Source of the DNA: an uncultured Clostridia bacterium
Lineage (GTDB): Bacteria; Bacillota; Clostridia; Lachnospirales; Lachnospiraceae
DNA length: 23,845 bases
Assembly: GCA_947304065.1 (NCBI GenBank)
Contig: CAMZAI010000011.1
Location: forward strand, 1-23,845
Reading direction: 5' to 3'
Shown: positions 7,368 to 15,112 of the stretch, one piece after another
Layout: each line of letters starts with the position of its first letter
Position numbering within the stretch: the first letter of the stretch is position 1
Program-made: the position numbers and the translations under genes
Notes under the pieces: generated by a model
Databases searched by the model: none
What the model was told of the DNA's origin: nothing
Seen by the model: only the letters and a program-made list of their open reading frames with translations

Positions 7368-8294
7368 ATGGCTAAGAAAAAAGATTTGGACATGATGTCG
7401 AGTTCGGCCAAAGTCAAGCTTGGAGCTTCGGATATCATCGTACGCGGCATCGGATATTTTGTAACCACACTTTACTCGCTTGCCTGCATTTTCCCGTTTT
7501 TGGTAATACTCGGAAGCTCGTTCTCTTCCGAGAGCTACTTAAATCTTCACGGCGTACAGCTCATACCGGGCGAGTTCTCGACGGAAGCTTATCATGCGGT
7601 TGTGAAATCGGGCCTGATCTGGAGATCGTATATAGTAACGATCCTGATCACAGTCACCGGAACCGTGATCGGTCTTTCACTCATAGCGATGACCGGCTAT
7701 GCGCTGCAGAGAAAGGATTTCCCTTTCAGGAACGGAATTTCGTTCTACATTTACTTCACGAGCCTGTTTTCCGCGGGCCTCGCTCCTTACTACCTGATCA
7801 TGACTCAGGTTTATAAGCTGAAGGACAGTTATCTGGCCATTCTCCTTCCGCTGCTCATGTCGCCCTGGCTCGTTATCCTCATGAAGAATTTCGTAAAGAG
7901 CATTCCGCATGAGATCACCGAATCGGGCAAGATCGACGGCGCCGGAGACATGAAGATATTCACGGCCCTGATCCTTCCGATGCTGAAGCCCGCGCTTGCG
8001 ACCATCGGCCTGTTCCTGGCTTTGGGCTACTGGAACGAGTGGTATCAGTCATCGCTGTTCCTGAGCTCGAGAGTCGATGTAAAGCCCCTGCAGTACATGC
8101 TTTACGAGACGGTCAATAAAACAGACGCCCTTAAAAATACGGTTGCGGGCCAGTACGTAGTCATTACCGATATTCCTTCGAACACGGTCAAGATGGCGAC
8201 CGCGATGCTCGCGACAGGCCCCATCGTACTGCTCTACCCCTTCGTACAGAAATACTTCATAAGCGGTATCACGGTAGGTGCGGTAAAGGGATGA
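7368..8294 (+). CDS. ABC sugar transporter permease, YtcP/LplC type
   Basis: A 308-residue second permease of the same importer. It has about six membrane helices, beginning with IGYFVTTLYSLACIFPFLVI. The EAA loop is at about residues 182-201 (EITESGKIDGAGDMKIFTAL), followed by LPMLKPALATIGLF. The sequence FTSLFSAGLAPYYLI is typical of the YtcP/LplC permease branch that pairs with LplB-type partners. ATG 7368 is preceded by AGAGAGGA. The gene lies 74 bp after the first permease and 60 bp before the binding-protein gene, with hairpins in both gaps. It should form a heterodimer with the upstream permease. Confidence 0.92.
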   Translation: MAKKKDLDMMSSSAKVKLGASDIIVRGIGYFVTTLYSLACIFPFLVILGSSFSSESYLNLHGVQLIPGEFSTEAYHAVVKSGLIWRSYIVTILITVTGTVIGLSLIAMTGYALQRKDFPFRNGISFYIYFTSLFSAGLAPYYLIMTQVYKLKDSYLAILLPLLMSPWLVILMKNFVKSIPHEITESGKIDGAGDMKIFTALILPMLKPALATIGLFLALGYWNEWYQSSLFLSSRVDVKPLQYMLYETVNKTDALKNTVAGQYVVITDIPSNTVKMATAMLATGPIVLLYPFVQKYFISGITVGAVKG

Positions 8295-8300
8295 TCTTAG

Positions 8301-8324
8301 TTATTCCCCGGAAGACCGGGATAA
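8301..8324 (+). other. Hairpin upstream of the solute-binding protein gene
   Basis: TTAT..CCCGG (8301-8311) pairs with CCGGGATAA (8316-8324) in a 9-bp stem with a small bulge and a 4-nt loop. The following bases are AT-rich but are not a clean U-tract until a short TTTTT at 8336-8340. It may be a 5' stabiliser or partial attenuator that separates permease expression from binding-protein expression. Confidence 0.5.
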
Positions 8325-8354
8325 CATATTAAAAATTTTTAGAGGAGGACTTTT

Positions 8355-9929
8355 ATGAAAAAAAGAGTGTTGGCATTATTACTTGCCATGACAATGCTTC
8401 TTAGCCTTGCGGCCTGCAAAAAGGACGGCGCGAAGAAGGTTGACACAAAAGAGCATGTAAAGATCACGTACATGTTCACTGGTTCAAAGCCCGAGGGCGC
8501 GGCTATGGACAGGTTCCAGGAAATGAACAAGAAACTTAACGAGATCCTTACCGAAAAGTGCAACGCCGAGCTTGAATTCTACTGGATCGGCTGGACCGAT
8601 TATCTTTCGGTTTACAACATGAACATCGCAGCACAGGACGGAACCGTAGACCTTATCGGTACCGCTTCCGACTGGCTTGACGCTTGGCCCAACGCAAAGA
8701 ACGGCGGCTTCAAGATCCTCACAGAGGATATGCTCAAGACCTATGCTCCCGAGACCTGGAAGAGCGTTCCGAAGGATCACTGGGAGCTCTGCAAATACGA
8801 CGGCGACATTTACTTAATGCCCGAGGATAACTACGCGCAGTGGACCAACCACGGCTACATCTACCGTCTTGACTGGGCTAAGAAGGCCGGCCTCGCAAAC
8901 GGCGTTCACAGCTGGGAAGACATGACCAAGTACTTCGAGTACGTTACCGCCAATAAGGACGCTCTCGGCATCAACGTTGCATGGGATTCCGACGGAACTC
9001 ACAACGTTCAGATGGCAAGCGGCTGGGTAGCAAGCCACAGCAAGTTCGTTCCGATCGACGGCATCTGCACCGCAGCTCTCTGGGGCGGCACAAAGGATAA
9101 CCTCTACACCATCATTACTCCCGCTTATTCGGATACTCAGATGATGGTTGATTTCGCGAAGATGATGAAGCAGTGGGATGAGATGGGCGTTTGGAAGACC
9201 GACGTTCTCAACAACACCACCTCCACCAACAGAGACGACTACCGTGTAGGCCTTGTTGCAGCAGAGCAGCATCATACACAGACTTGGACGGATCTTTGCT
9301 CAAAGACTCCTTCCAACACCATTTACAACGATCCCAATGCCGAGTCCGGCTTCTTCTACTTCGGTGAAGAGACAGACAACGTTGTAGCTCTTTCGATCAC
9401 TCACGGTGCGATGGCTGTTTCCGCAGCTTCGAAGAACCCTGAGAGAGCTCTGATGGTTTACGACTTACTCAGAAACGATCCCGATTGCTACAGACTTATC
9501 AACTACGGTATCCAGGGCATTTCCTACGAGCTTGACTCCAACGGCTACCGCATCACTCCCGCAAGCTACAACCCCGATACCGACAATGTCGGCGGAGCTA
9601 CCAGCTGGTGGTGGGGACGCAACGACAACCTTGAACTCAAGGACGCTACCAGAAACTGGACAGCTATCGAGTCCCTGTACAAGGTATACGACAAGATCAA
9701 GATCGACTATCCTTACGGACAGTTCGTTCCCAATGTTGACAGCATCGAAGGCAAGGTTAAGAACTGCAACGAAGTATTCGGAAACTACATGAAGCAGATC
9801 GCGTACGGCAAGTACTCGGGCACTGCGGAGGACATCGTAGCAGAGATGCAGGCAGCCCTGAAGCAGGCAGGCATCGAGGATGTTACCGCCGAGCTCCAGA
9901 GACAGTTCGACCAGTTATACAAGAAATAA
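8355..9929 (+). CDS. Extracellular solute-binding lipoprotein of the sugar ABC importer
   Basis: A 524-residue lipoprotein that captures the substrate outside the cell and delivers it to the two permeases. The signal peptide MKKRVLALLLAMTMLLSLAAC ends at lipid-attached Cys21. The mature part is aromatic-rich (YWIGWTDYLSVYNMNIAAQDG, WLDAWPNAK, TSWWWGRND), as expected of oligosaccharide-binding clefts. Its length and the YxxxMNxxIAxQDGxxDL pattern resemble the LplA-like binding proteins that accompany LplB/YtcP permeases. It has a strong ribosome site (GGAGG, 6 bp from ATG 8355), suggesting higher translation than the permeases. It is the last gene of the operon and is followed by a terminator. 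The ligand is probably the GH30 product (inference from neighbours). Confidence 0.92.
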   Translation: MKKRVLALLLAMTMLLSLAACKKDGAKKVDTKEHVKITYMFTGSKPEGAAMDRFQEMNKKLNEILTEKCNAELEFYWIGWTDYLSVYNMNIAAQDGTVDLIGTASDWLDAWPNAKNGGFKILTEDMLKTYAPETWKSVPKDHWELCKYDGDIYLMPEDNYAQWTNHGYIYRLDWAKKAGLANGVHSWEDMTKYFEYVTANKDALGINVAWDSDGTHNVQMASGWVASHSKFVPIDGICTAALWGGTKDNLYTIITPAYSDTQMMVDFAKMMKQWDEMGVWKTDVLNNTTSTNRDDYRVGLVAAEQHHTQTWTDLCSKTPSNTIYNDPNAESGFFYFGEETDNVVALSITHGAMAVSAASKNPERALMVYDLLRNDPDCYRLINYGIQGISYELDSNGYRITPASYNPDTDNVGGATSWWWGRNDNLELKDATRNWTAIESLYKVYDKIKIDYPYGQFVPNVDSIEGKVKNCNEVFGNYMKQIAYGKYSGTAEDIVAEMQAALKQAGIEDVTAELQRQFDQLYKK

Positions 9930-9952
9930 TAAAAACAAAACTCCTTTTACGA

Positions 9953-9978
9953 AAAGGCCGCCGCTTGGCGGTCTTTTT
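9953..9978 (+). terminator. Terminator of the transport operon
   Basis: The stem AAAGGCCGCC (9953-9962) pairs with GGCGGTCTTT (9967-9976) around a 4-nt loop and continues into a T-run. It begins 24 bp after the binding-protein stop codon. Confidence 0.8.
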
Positions 9979-9985
9979 GTTTTAT

Positions 9986-9999
9986 CCCCCATTTGGGGG
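9986..9999. repeat. Small CCCCC/GGGGG palindrome, possible REP remnant
   Basis: CCCCC (9986-9990), ATTT, GGGGG (9995-9999), then ACAGTTAC. The right half (GGGGGACAGTT) resembles the start of the long palindrome at 15045-15107 (GGGGACGGTT). It may be a decayed copy, or it may be chance. Confidence 0.35.
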
Positions 10000-10047
10000 A
10001 CAGTTACAAAATATGTTACAAAAACTATTTTTGTGTAGTGTTTTTTC

Positions 10048-10076
10048 TTGTATTTTGAGGCTCTTATTGATATAAT
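10048..10076 (+). promoter_or_regulatory. Promoter of the pseudokinase-cyclase gene
   Basis: A perfect extended -10 (TGATATAAT, with TATAAT at 10071-10076) lies 17 bp from a weak -35 (TTGTAT, 10048-10053). The predicted start is about 35 bp before the ATG at 10118. Confidence 0.65.
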
Positions 10077-10117
10077 TATTATTGGTTATTTGTAAGCATT
10101 CTAAAGGGAGATGCTAT

Positions 10118-13100
10118 ATGAATCTAGTTGAGAATGCTGTTTTGTTCGACGGATACCGTGTGGGAACGGTATTTGACCAGAACAGCGTGTTTACCACATA
10201 TCTTGGAACCAAAGTCGACGGCGGTGCTCCGGTATATATCAAGCTTCTCGATCAGAGCCGCTACACTCAGTACGATGTCGACAAGATCTGTTTCAGCAAC
10301 GAACTGCCTGCCATTAAGGCATTTGACAATAACCACATCCTTCGCGTCTATGATGCGGGCCCCGTTTCGAATACCATCGGTATCGTCACCGAATTCGCGG
10401 ATTTCATTCCTCTCGGCTCCTTCCTTGAAAGCAGAAGGGTTCTCGAACCTTCCGTAGCCATTGATTTCATCATGCAGCTCGCGGATGCTCTTAAGTACGC
10501 CCACGAACGCAATATTATCCACCGGAACATCAAAGCAGGCGCGATCGGAGTCTGTTCTTCGGCCGAAGAAGGCAAGCCCGAAAACTATACGCTCAAGCTC
10601 TTTGATTTCGGCGTTTCATACATTACCGACTTCAGCAACATCCCTTCGGGACAGGTTGATGAGGAATTCGGATTCATGGCTCCCGAGGTTGCGGGACTGC
10701 TTAACCGTAAGGTTGACGCGCGCTCCGATCTCTACTCCCTCGGAGTTCTTTTCTATCGCTTTGTCACAGGTTCTTATCCCTTCCATGCCGGCACCATCGA
10801 CAGCATGGTCTATCAGCATGTGGCGATCGTTCCCCGCACTCCCGACAAACTGAATCCGTCCGTCAGCGAAGAGATCTCCAGGATCATCCTGAAGCTGCTC
10901 GCGAAGGATCCCGACCAGCGCTACCAGACTGCCGAGGATCTGATCTACGACCTTGACCTTTATCTGAATTCAAATATCGTTTCCGAGGGCTCGGTAAGCT
11001 CCGATCTGATCACCGACCTCGATAAAAATGCGCGAGTATTCAGCTGCAAGTACGAGCTTGCCGATCTGCGCCAGTCCTACACCATCGCGTTCGAGAACGA
11101 AGGCCGTTTCTGCCTCGTCACGGGTTCAAAGGGCTGCGGAAAGAGCGACCTGCTCACGAGCCTTGCAAATGAATTAAAGAGCAGCGGCATCTCCTACTAT
11201 CGCGCTCATTTCACCAGACAGACCATGGGCACGCCCTATCACGGCTTCCGTGAGATACTTCGGGCGTTCCTTGAAGAATATGAAAAGTCCCTCCGCTTCT
11301 TAAAGGGTTCCGACAGAGGCCGTTTCCCGAACGACGTTGTGCGCCATTCGGACCTTGTCACGAATATATTCCCCGAAGCGAAGGACGTATTTGCGGATTA
11401 CGCAAGAGCAGGAGAAACCGGCGATTCGGCTCCGCTCGAAGCTTACAAGGAGCTCCAGAGGACGCTTCGCATCCTCGCCGAGTTCTTCCTTTCGCTCACC
11501 TCGAACAAGCCTTACGTGCTGATCTTCGACGACATCCATTTCATCGATGCCGCTTCGCTCTCACTGCTTGCCGAGATGCTCGACCGCATCACCTCGCATA
11601 AGGTTTTCGTTGTATGTTCATGCCGCAACGAGAGACTTTCCGAGAATCCCCAGCTTGAAGAATTCGTATCCATGTTCAGCACCGAGAAGCAGCCCCAGCT
11701 CATCAGGCTGATGCCCTTCGACCGCGAGAGGATGCGTGAGTTCATATGCGACCTGCTGATCGTCAGCCCTTCACAGAGCGAGGATCTGGTCGACTACATC
11801 ATGCAGATCACCGACGGCAATCCTTACTTTGCCTCAAACGTGATCCGTTCTCTCCTCGAGGAGAATATCATTTCTGTCAAGAACGGCAATCTTGACATGG
11901 ACATTAAGCTCCTGCGCAATGTTACGGACAAGAACGAAGACATCTTCAAGATCATCCGTCAGCGCATGGAGAGACTTCCGAAGATGGGTCTCGACGCCCT
12001 GAAGCAGGCCGCCGTCATCGGCGATACCTTCAGCCTCGAGCTGCTCTCCAAGGTTCTGGGTCTTGACGCCGAGAAGCTTTCATCGCTCCTCGACAGCGCG
12101 ATCAGGCTTCAGTTCATCGACTGCAGCTCCACCGCGAAGATCTACGAGTTCTCGCACAGGGATATCCATTCCGCGTTCCTTCAGCTTGTGAGCGACGCGG
12201 AGCAGAAAGAGATACATCTCAAGATCGCGCGCGCGATCGAGGCGCTCAACCACGGTCAGCCCCGCGACGTTTACAGACTTGTTTATCACTATACGCAGGC
12301 CGGTTCCGACGAGGACGTATACCGCTTCATTCTTGAGGCGGCGGCTCTGGCGAAGTACTCCTACGCCACCACCGAAGCACTTGCGTATTACAATCAGGCA
12401 CTGAAGCTTATCACCTCGCACGAAGAGGAAGGCTCGGAGAACTGGTGCATTACGATGGATTCGCTGATCGATCTGAATCTGTCCGCAGGCAACAGCGCCC
12501 TGGCCATCGATCTTGCGAACAGCCTGCTCAACTATCTCGACGATCCGTTTACGATCGCGAAGCTCTATTACAGGATCGGCGTTGCTTATTACCGCATCAG
12601 CAGCTACTGGCAGTGCGAAGAATATTACCTGAAGGCGCTTGAGAGCCTCGGCGTTCACTTTAATCCGAAGGCGGCTTCTTCGCTCGTCAAGATGCCTTAC
12701 CAGAAGGTCGTCCTGATGTTCAGGCGCCTGACCTCCGATCCTTCGAAGATCAAGCCCGTCGAGAAGGGAGATCCCAGAGACGCGAAGCTTATCGCGAAGA
12801 TCTTCGAGTCGCTCTGCTGGACTTATGCGTTCTTCGATCCGAAGGCTTATGATAACTGCATACTCCGCATGTACAACCATGTACAGAAGAATCTCGGCGC
12901 ATCCGCAGAGCTCGGTCTTGCGATGATAGGCCTCTCGCTCTATCTTACACGCCGCAAGAAGATCAAGCGCGCAGACGAGTTCGAGACGCTCGGACTTCAG
13001 ATGATCCGCGATACAGGCGATCAGTACACGCTCGCAAAGGGACTTCAGCTGGTAGGCATGCATTATCAGGCCCGCGGCGAAGTATTTAAGAGCATAAAGG

Positions 13101-14995
13101 CATTGAAGGAAGCCTGCGAAGGCTTTGAAAATGTCGGCGATCACTGGCAGCTCAACAATGCTGACATTTACCTCGCACACTCCTACCAGATGGCGGGACA
13201 GTACGAGAAGGCCCTTGCACTGTGCCGTGACTGCGAAGGCACTTCGATCCGCCTGAACGACATGTTCTCATTGTCCATGGCGTATACATACATGATGGCC
13301 TGCTTCATCGAGTCCGGCGATTACGCCGAGGCGAATTCCGCAGCGATGAGGTGCGAGGCTGTGGTAGAGCGCCTGACGCTCAACTACCCCACCGTATCTT
13401 TCTTATTCGAGCTCGGACGCTTAAAACTCGAAGAAGGCAAATACGCCGACGCCATCACCCACCTCACCAGGGCAAAGGAAATTATCGACAAGAACGGTCT
13501 TTCCGGAAGATACAGGGAATCGGTTTACGCTTACCTTGCGATCGCTCTGGTAAAGAAGCTTGACCGCGACCGCAACAACCTTACGGTCACCGAGATACAG
13601 AATCAGGAAGTCGCTATCTCGAACCTCTGCGACAAGATCAAAAAGCGCGGCAGACGCGCCAGCACCTCGATCGTTGCCGCCCGTGCCGAAGCCATGCTCG
13701 GCATACTCACCGGCCATTACAAGACCTGTGAGCACGCTTACCGTCAGGGAAATATCCTCACATCCTCGAACCAGTATTATTACGAGAATGCGATGATCAA
13801 TTTCGAATACAGCCAGTACCTGCTCTCGAAGCATAAGCTTATCGAGGCGAGATTCTTTGTATTCGAAGCATACATGATCTTCTCTCACATTTCCTCGAAC
13901 GTTCACATGAAGGACTGTGAAAAGATCATCTCGGAGCGTTACCAGGAGGCATTCAGCAGCAGTCCTCTGCTCATGAGCATCATGGAGCGCCACAACAGAC
14001 TGAACGCCGACCGAAGGATCAATACACTGCTCCGTCTGGGTGCGGTGCTCACATCCACACTGAACGACGTTGACCTTCAGCGTCAGATCCTTCAGGAAGC
14101 CGTTGAGCTCGTAGGCGCGGAACGAGGAATCCTGTTCCTGTACCCCGAGACCGGCGAGAAGAAGCTCTACGTTGCATCGGTTTACAACCTCGGAAGCTTC
14201 GACAGCAATACTTACGACTGGATGCTCGAGGAAGTTGAGCGCAGCCAGAAGCCCATCGTTATCAACGATGTGCAGTCGGAGGAATTCAGAAAGCATTATC
14301 CTGTCATGGCCCGTTACGGCATCAAATCCGTAATGGCCATGCCCATGATCCTCAGAGGCGACCTGTTCGGCGTTATCTATCTGGACAGCCGTCTTGTACG
14401 CCAGATATTCTCGGATGAGTATGTTGAGGCTCTCGACTTCATCGCGAAGCAGGGTGCATCGCCCATTCAGAACGCGCGTCTGTACCAGCGTGCGATCACG
14501 GACGGACTTACCGGTATATTCGGCCGTTCATATCTGGACAATAAGGTTAACGACCTGACCGGCAAGGAGAATTCGAACCTTGCAGCCATCATGATAGACG
14601 TAGATAACTTCAAGCGCTGCAACGATACCTACGGACATCCCTTCGGCGACAAGGTACTCCGTACCATCGCGGGTATCATGAAGCGGGTTGTGGGCGAAGC
14701 CGGCATCGTATGCCGTTACGGCGGCGAGGAATTCGTTGCACTGCTCTACTCGAACAATGAGACCGCAGCCACCGCAATCGCCGAGAAGATCCGCACGAGC
14801 GTTGAGCGCACCGGTATCGCATACACGAACACCGAGTCGGTCAATGTCACGATAAGCCTTGGCGTATCGCTCTGGGATCACTCGATGGAGAAACTCGATC
14901 TGATCGAGCACGCGGACCAGGCTGTATACTACTCCAAGACTCACGGAAAGAACCAGTACACGCTCTGGACGCCCGATATGGTGGCAGAGAAGTAA
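10118..14995 (+). CDS. Giant pseudokinase-ATPase-TPR-GAF-GGDEF signalling protein
   Basis: A 1625-residue, apparently cytoplasmic protein. Residues 1-290 have a protein-kinase fold: Lys42, DFG (163-165) and APE (188-190) remain, but the catalytic loop is HRNIKAGA (135-142) instead of HRDxKxxN and the Gly-rich loop is missing, so it is probably a pseudokinase. A P-loop ATPase follows (Walker A GSKGCGKS 336-343, Walker B VLIFDD 467-472). Next come a helical/winged-helix segment near 605-710 and TPR-like helices to about 1290. A GAF domain (about 1315-1460) precedes GGDEF (about 1460-1620) with an intact GGEEF at 1535-1539. The RxxD inhibitory site is absent (GEAG instead). It should make c-di-GMP under complex input control. 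ATG 10118 is preferred over an in-frame ATG at 10082 because of AAAGGGAG upstream. It is transcribed alone. Inputs are unknown. Confidence 0.9.
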   Translation: MNLVENAVLFDGYRVGTVFDQNSVFTTYLGTKVDGGAPVYIKLLDQSRYTQYDVDKICFSNELPAIKAFDNNHILRVYDAGPVSNTIGIVTEFADFIPLGSFLESRRVLEPSVAIDFIMQLADALKYAHERNIIHRNIKAGAIGVCSSAEEGKPENYTLKLFDFGVSYITDFSNIPSGQVDEEFGFMAPEVAGLLNRKVDARSDLYSLGVLFYRFVTGSYPFHAGTIDSMVYQHVAIVPRTPDKLNPSVSEEISRIILKLLAKDPDQRYQTAEDLIYDLDLYLNSNIVSEGSVSSDLITDLDKNARVFSCKYELADLRQSYTIAFENEGRFCLVTGSKGCGKSDLLTSLANELKSSGISYYRAHFTRQTMGTPYHGFREILRAFLEEYEKSLRFLKGSDRGRFPNDVVRHSDLVTNIFPEAKDVFADYARAGETGDSAPLEAYKELQRTLRILAEFFLSLTSNKPYVLIFDDIHFIDAASLSLLAEMLDRITSHKVFVVCSCRNERLSENPQLEEFVSMFSTEKQPQLIRLMPFDRERMREFICDLLIVSPSQSEDLVDYIMQITDGNPYFASNVIRSLLEENIISVKNGNLDMDIKLLRNVTDKNEDIFKIIRQRMERLPKMGLDALKQAAVIGDTFSLELLSKVLGLDAEKLSSLLDSAIRLQFIDCSSTAKIYEFSHRDIHSAFLQLVSDAEQKEIHLKIARAIEALNHGQPRDVYRLVYHYTQAGSDEDVYRFILEAAALAKYSYATTEALAYYNQALKLITSHEEEGSENWCITMDSLIDLNLSAGNSALAIDLANSLLNYLDDPFTIAKLYYRIGVAYYRISSYWQCEEYYLKALESLGVHFNPKAASSLVKMPYQKVVLMFRRLTSDPSKIKPVEKGDPRDAKLIAKIFESLCWTYAFFDPKAYDNCILRMYNHVQKNLGASAELGLAMIGLSLYLTRRKKIKRADEFETLGLQMIRDTGDQYTLAKGLQLVGMHYQARGEVFKSIKALKEACEGFENVGDHWQLNNADIYLAHSYQMAGQYEKALALCRDCEGTSIRLNDMFSLSMAYTYMMACFIESGDYAEANSAAMRCEAVVERLTLNYPTVSFLFELGRLKLEEGKYADAITHLTRAKEIIDKNGLSGRYRESVYAYLAIALVKKLDRDRNNLTVTEIQNQEVAISNLCDKIKKRGRRASTSIVAARAEAMLGILTGHYKTCEHAYRQGNILTSSNQYYYENAMINFEYSQYLLSKHKLIEARFFVFEAYMIFSHISSNVHMKDCEKIISERYQEAFSSSPLLMSIMERHNRLNADRRINTLLRLGAVLTSTLNDVDLQRQILQEAVELVGAERGILFLYPETGEKKLYVASVYNLGSFDSNTYDWMLEEVERSQKPIVINDVQSEEFRKHYPVMARYGIKSVMAMPMILRGDLFGVIYLDSRLVRQIFSDEYVEALDFIAKQGASPIQNARLYQRAITDGLTGIFGRSYLDNKVNDLTGKENSNLAAIMIDVDNFKRCNDTYGHPFGDKVLRTIAGIMKRVVGEAGIVCRYGGEEFVALLYSNNETAATAIAEKIRTSVERTGIAYTNTESVNVTISLGVSLWDHSMEKLDLIEHADQAVYYSKTHGKNQYTLWTPDMVAEK

Positions 14996-15011
14996 AAAAA
15001 GAAAGCAAACA

Positions 15012-15039
15012 AAAAAGAGGTGCAGACGCACCTCTTTTT
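15012..15039. terminator. Bidirectional terminator between convergent genes
   Basis: AAAAAGAGGTGC (15012-15023) pairs perfectly with GCACCTCTTTTT (15028-15039) around AGAC. U-runs exist in both directions. It probably terminates the cyclase gene (plus) and the proS-zinc-ribbon operon (minus). Confidence 0.85.
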
Positions 15040-15044
15040 CATGC

Positions 15045-15107
15045 AGACAAAGGGGACGGTTCTTCTGTCCTGACGAAACGTCGGACAGAAGAACCGTCCC
15101 CTTGTCT
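15045..15107. repeat. Long REP-like palindrome
   Basis: GGGGACGGTTCTTCTGTCC (15052-15070) is the perfect reverse complement of 15083-15101. The pairing extends outward with one bulge (AGAC/GTCT). An inner GACG/CGTC stem (15072-15075 with 15079-15082) closes the loop. It lies between the bidirectional terminator and the stop codon of the zinc-ribbon gene. The GGGGACGGTTCTTCTGTCC motif resembles dispersed palindromes in Clostridia that I associate with REP elements. Copy number cannot be seen in this window. Confidence 0.85.
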
Positions 15108-15112
15108 GTTTA

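Noticed and set aside
10082..10117. Upstream in-frame ATG for the giant gene
   Set aside because: The start at 10118 has AAAGGGAG at proper spacing, and the 12 extra residues (MVICKHSKGRCY) look like translated leader.
12080..13180. 366-codon open frame on the minus strand
   Set aside because: It is a shadow of the giant signalling gene, whose translation continues through conserved TPR-like helices in the other frame.
15045..15107. Long palindrome as the main terminator of the zinc-ribbon operon
   Set aside because: It has no U-tract in either direction, whereas the adjacent hairpin at 15012-15039 has U-runs on both sides.
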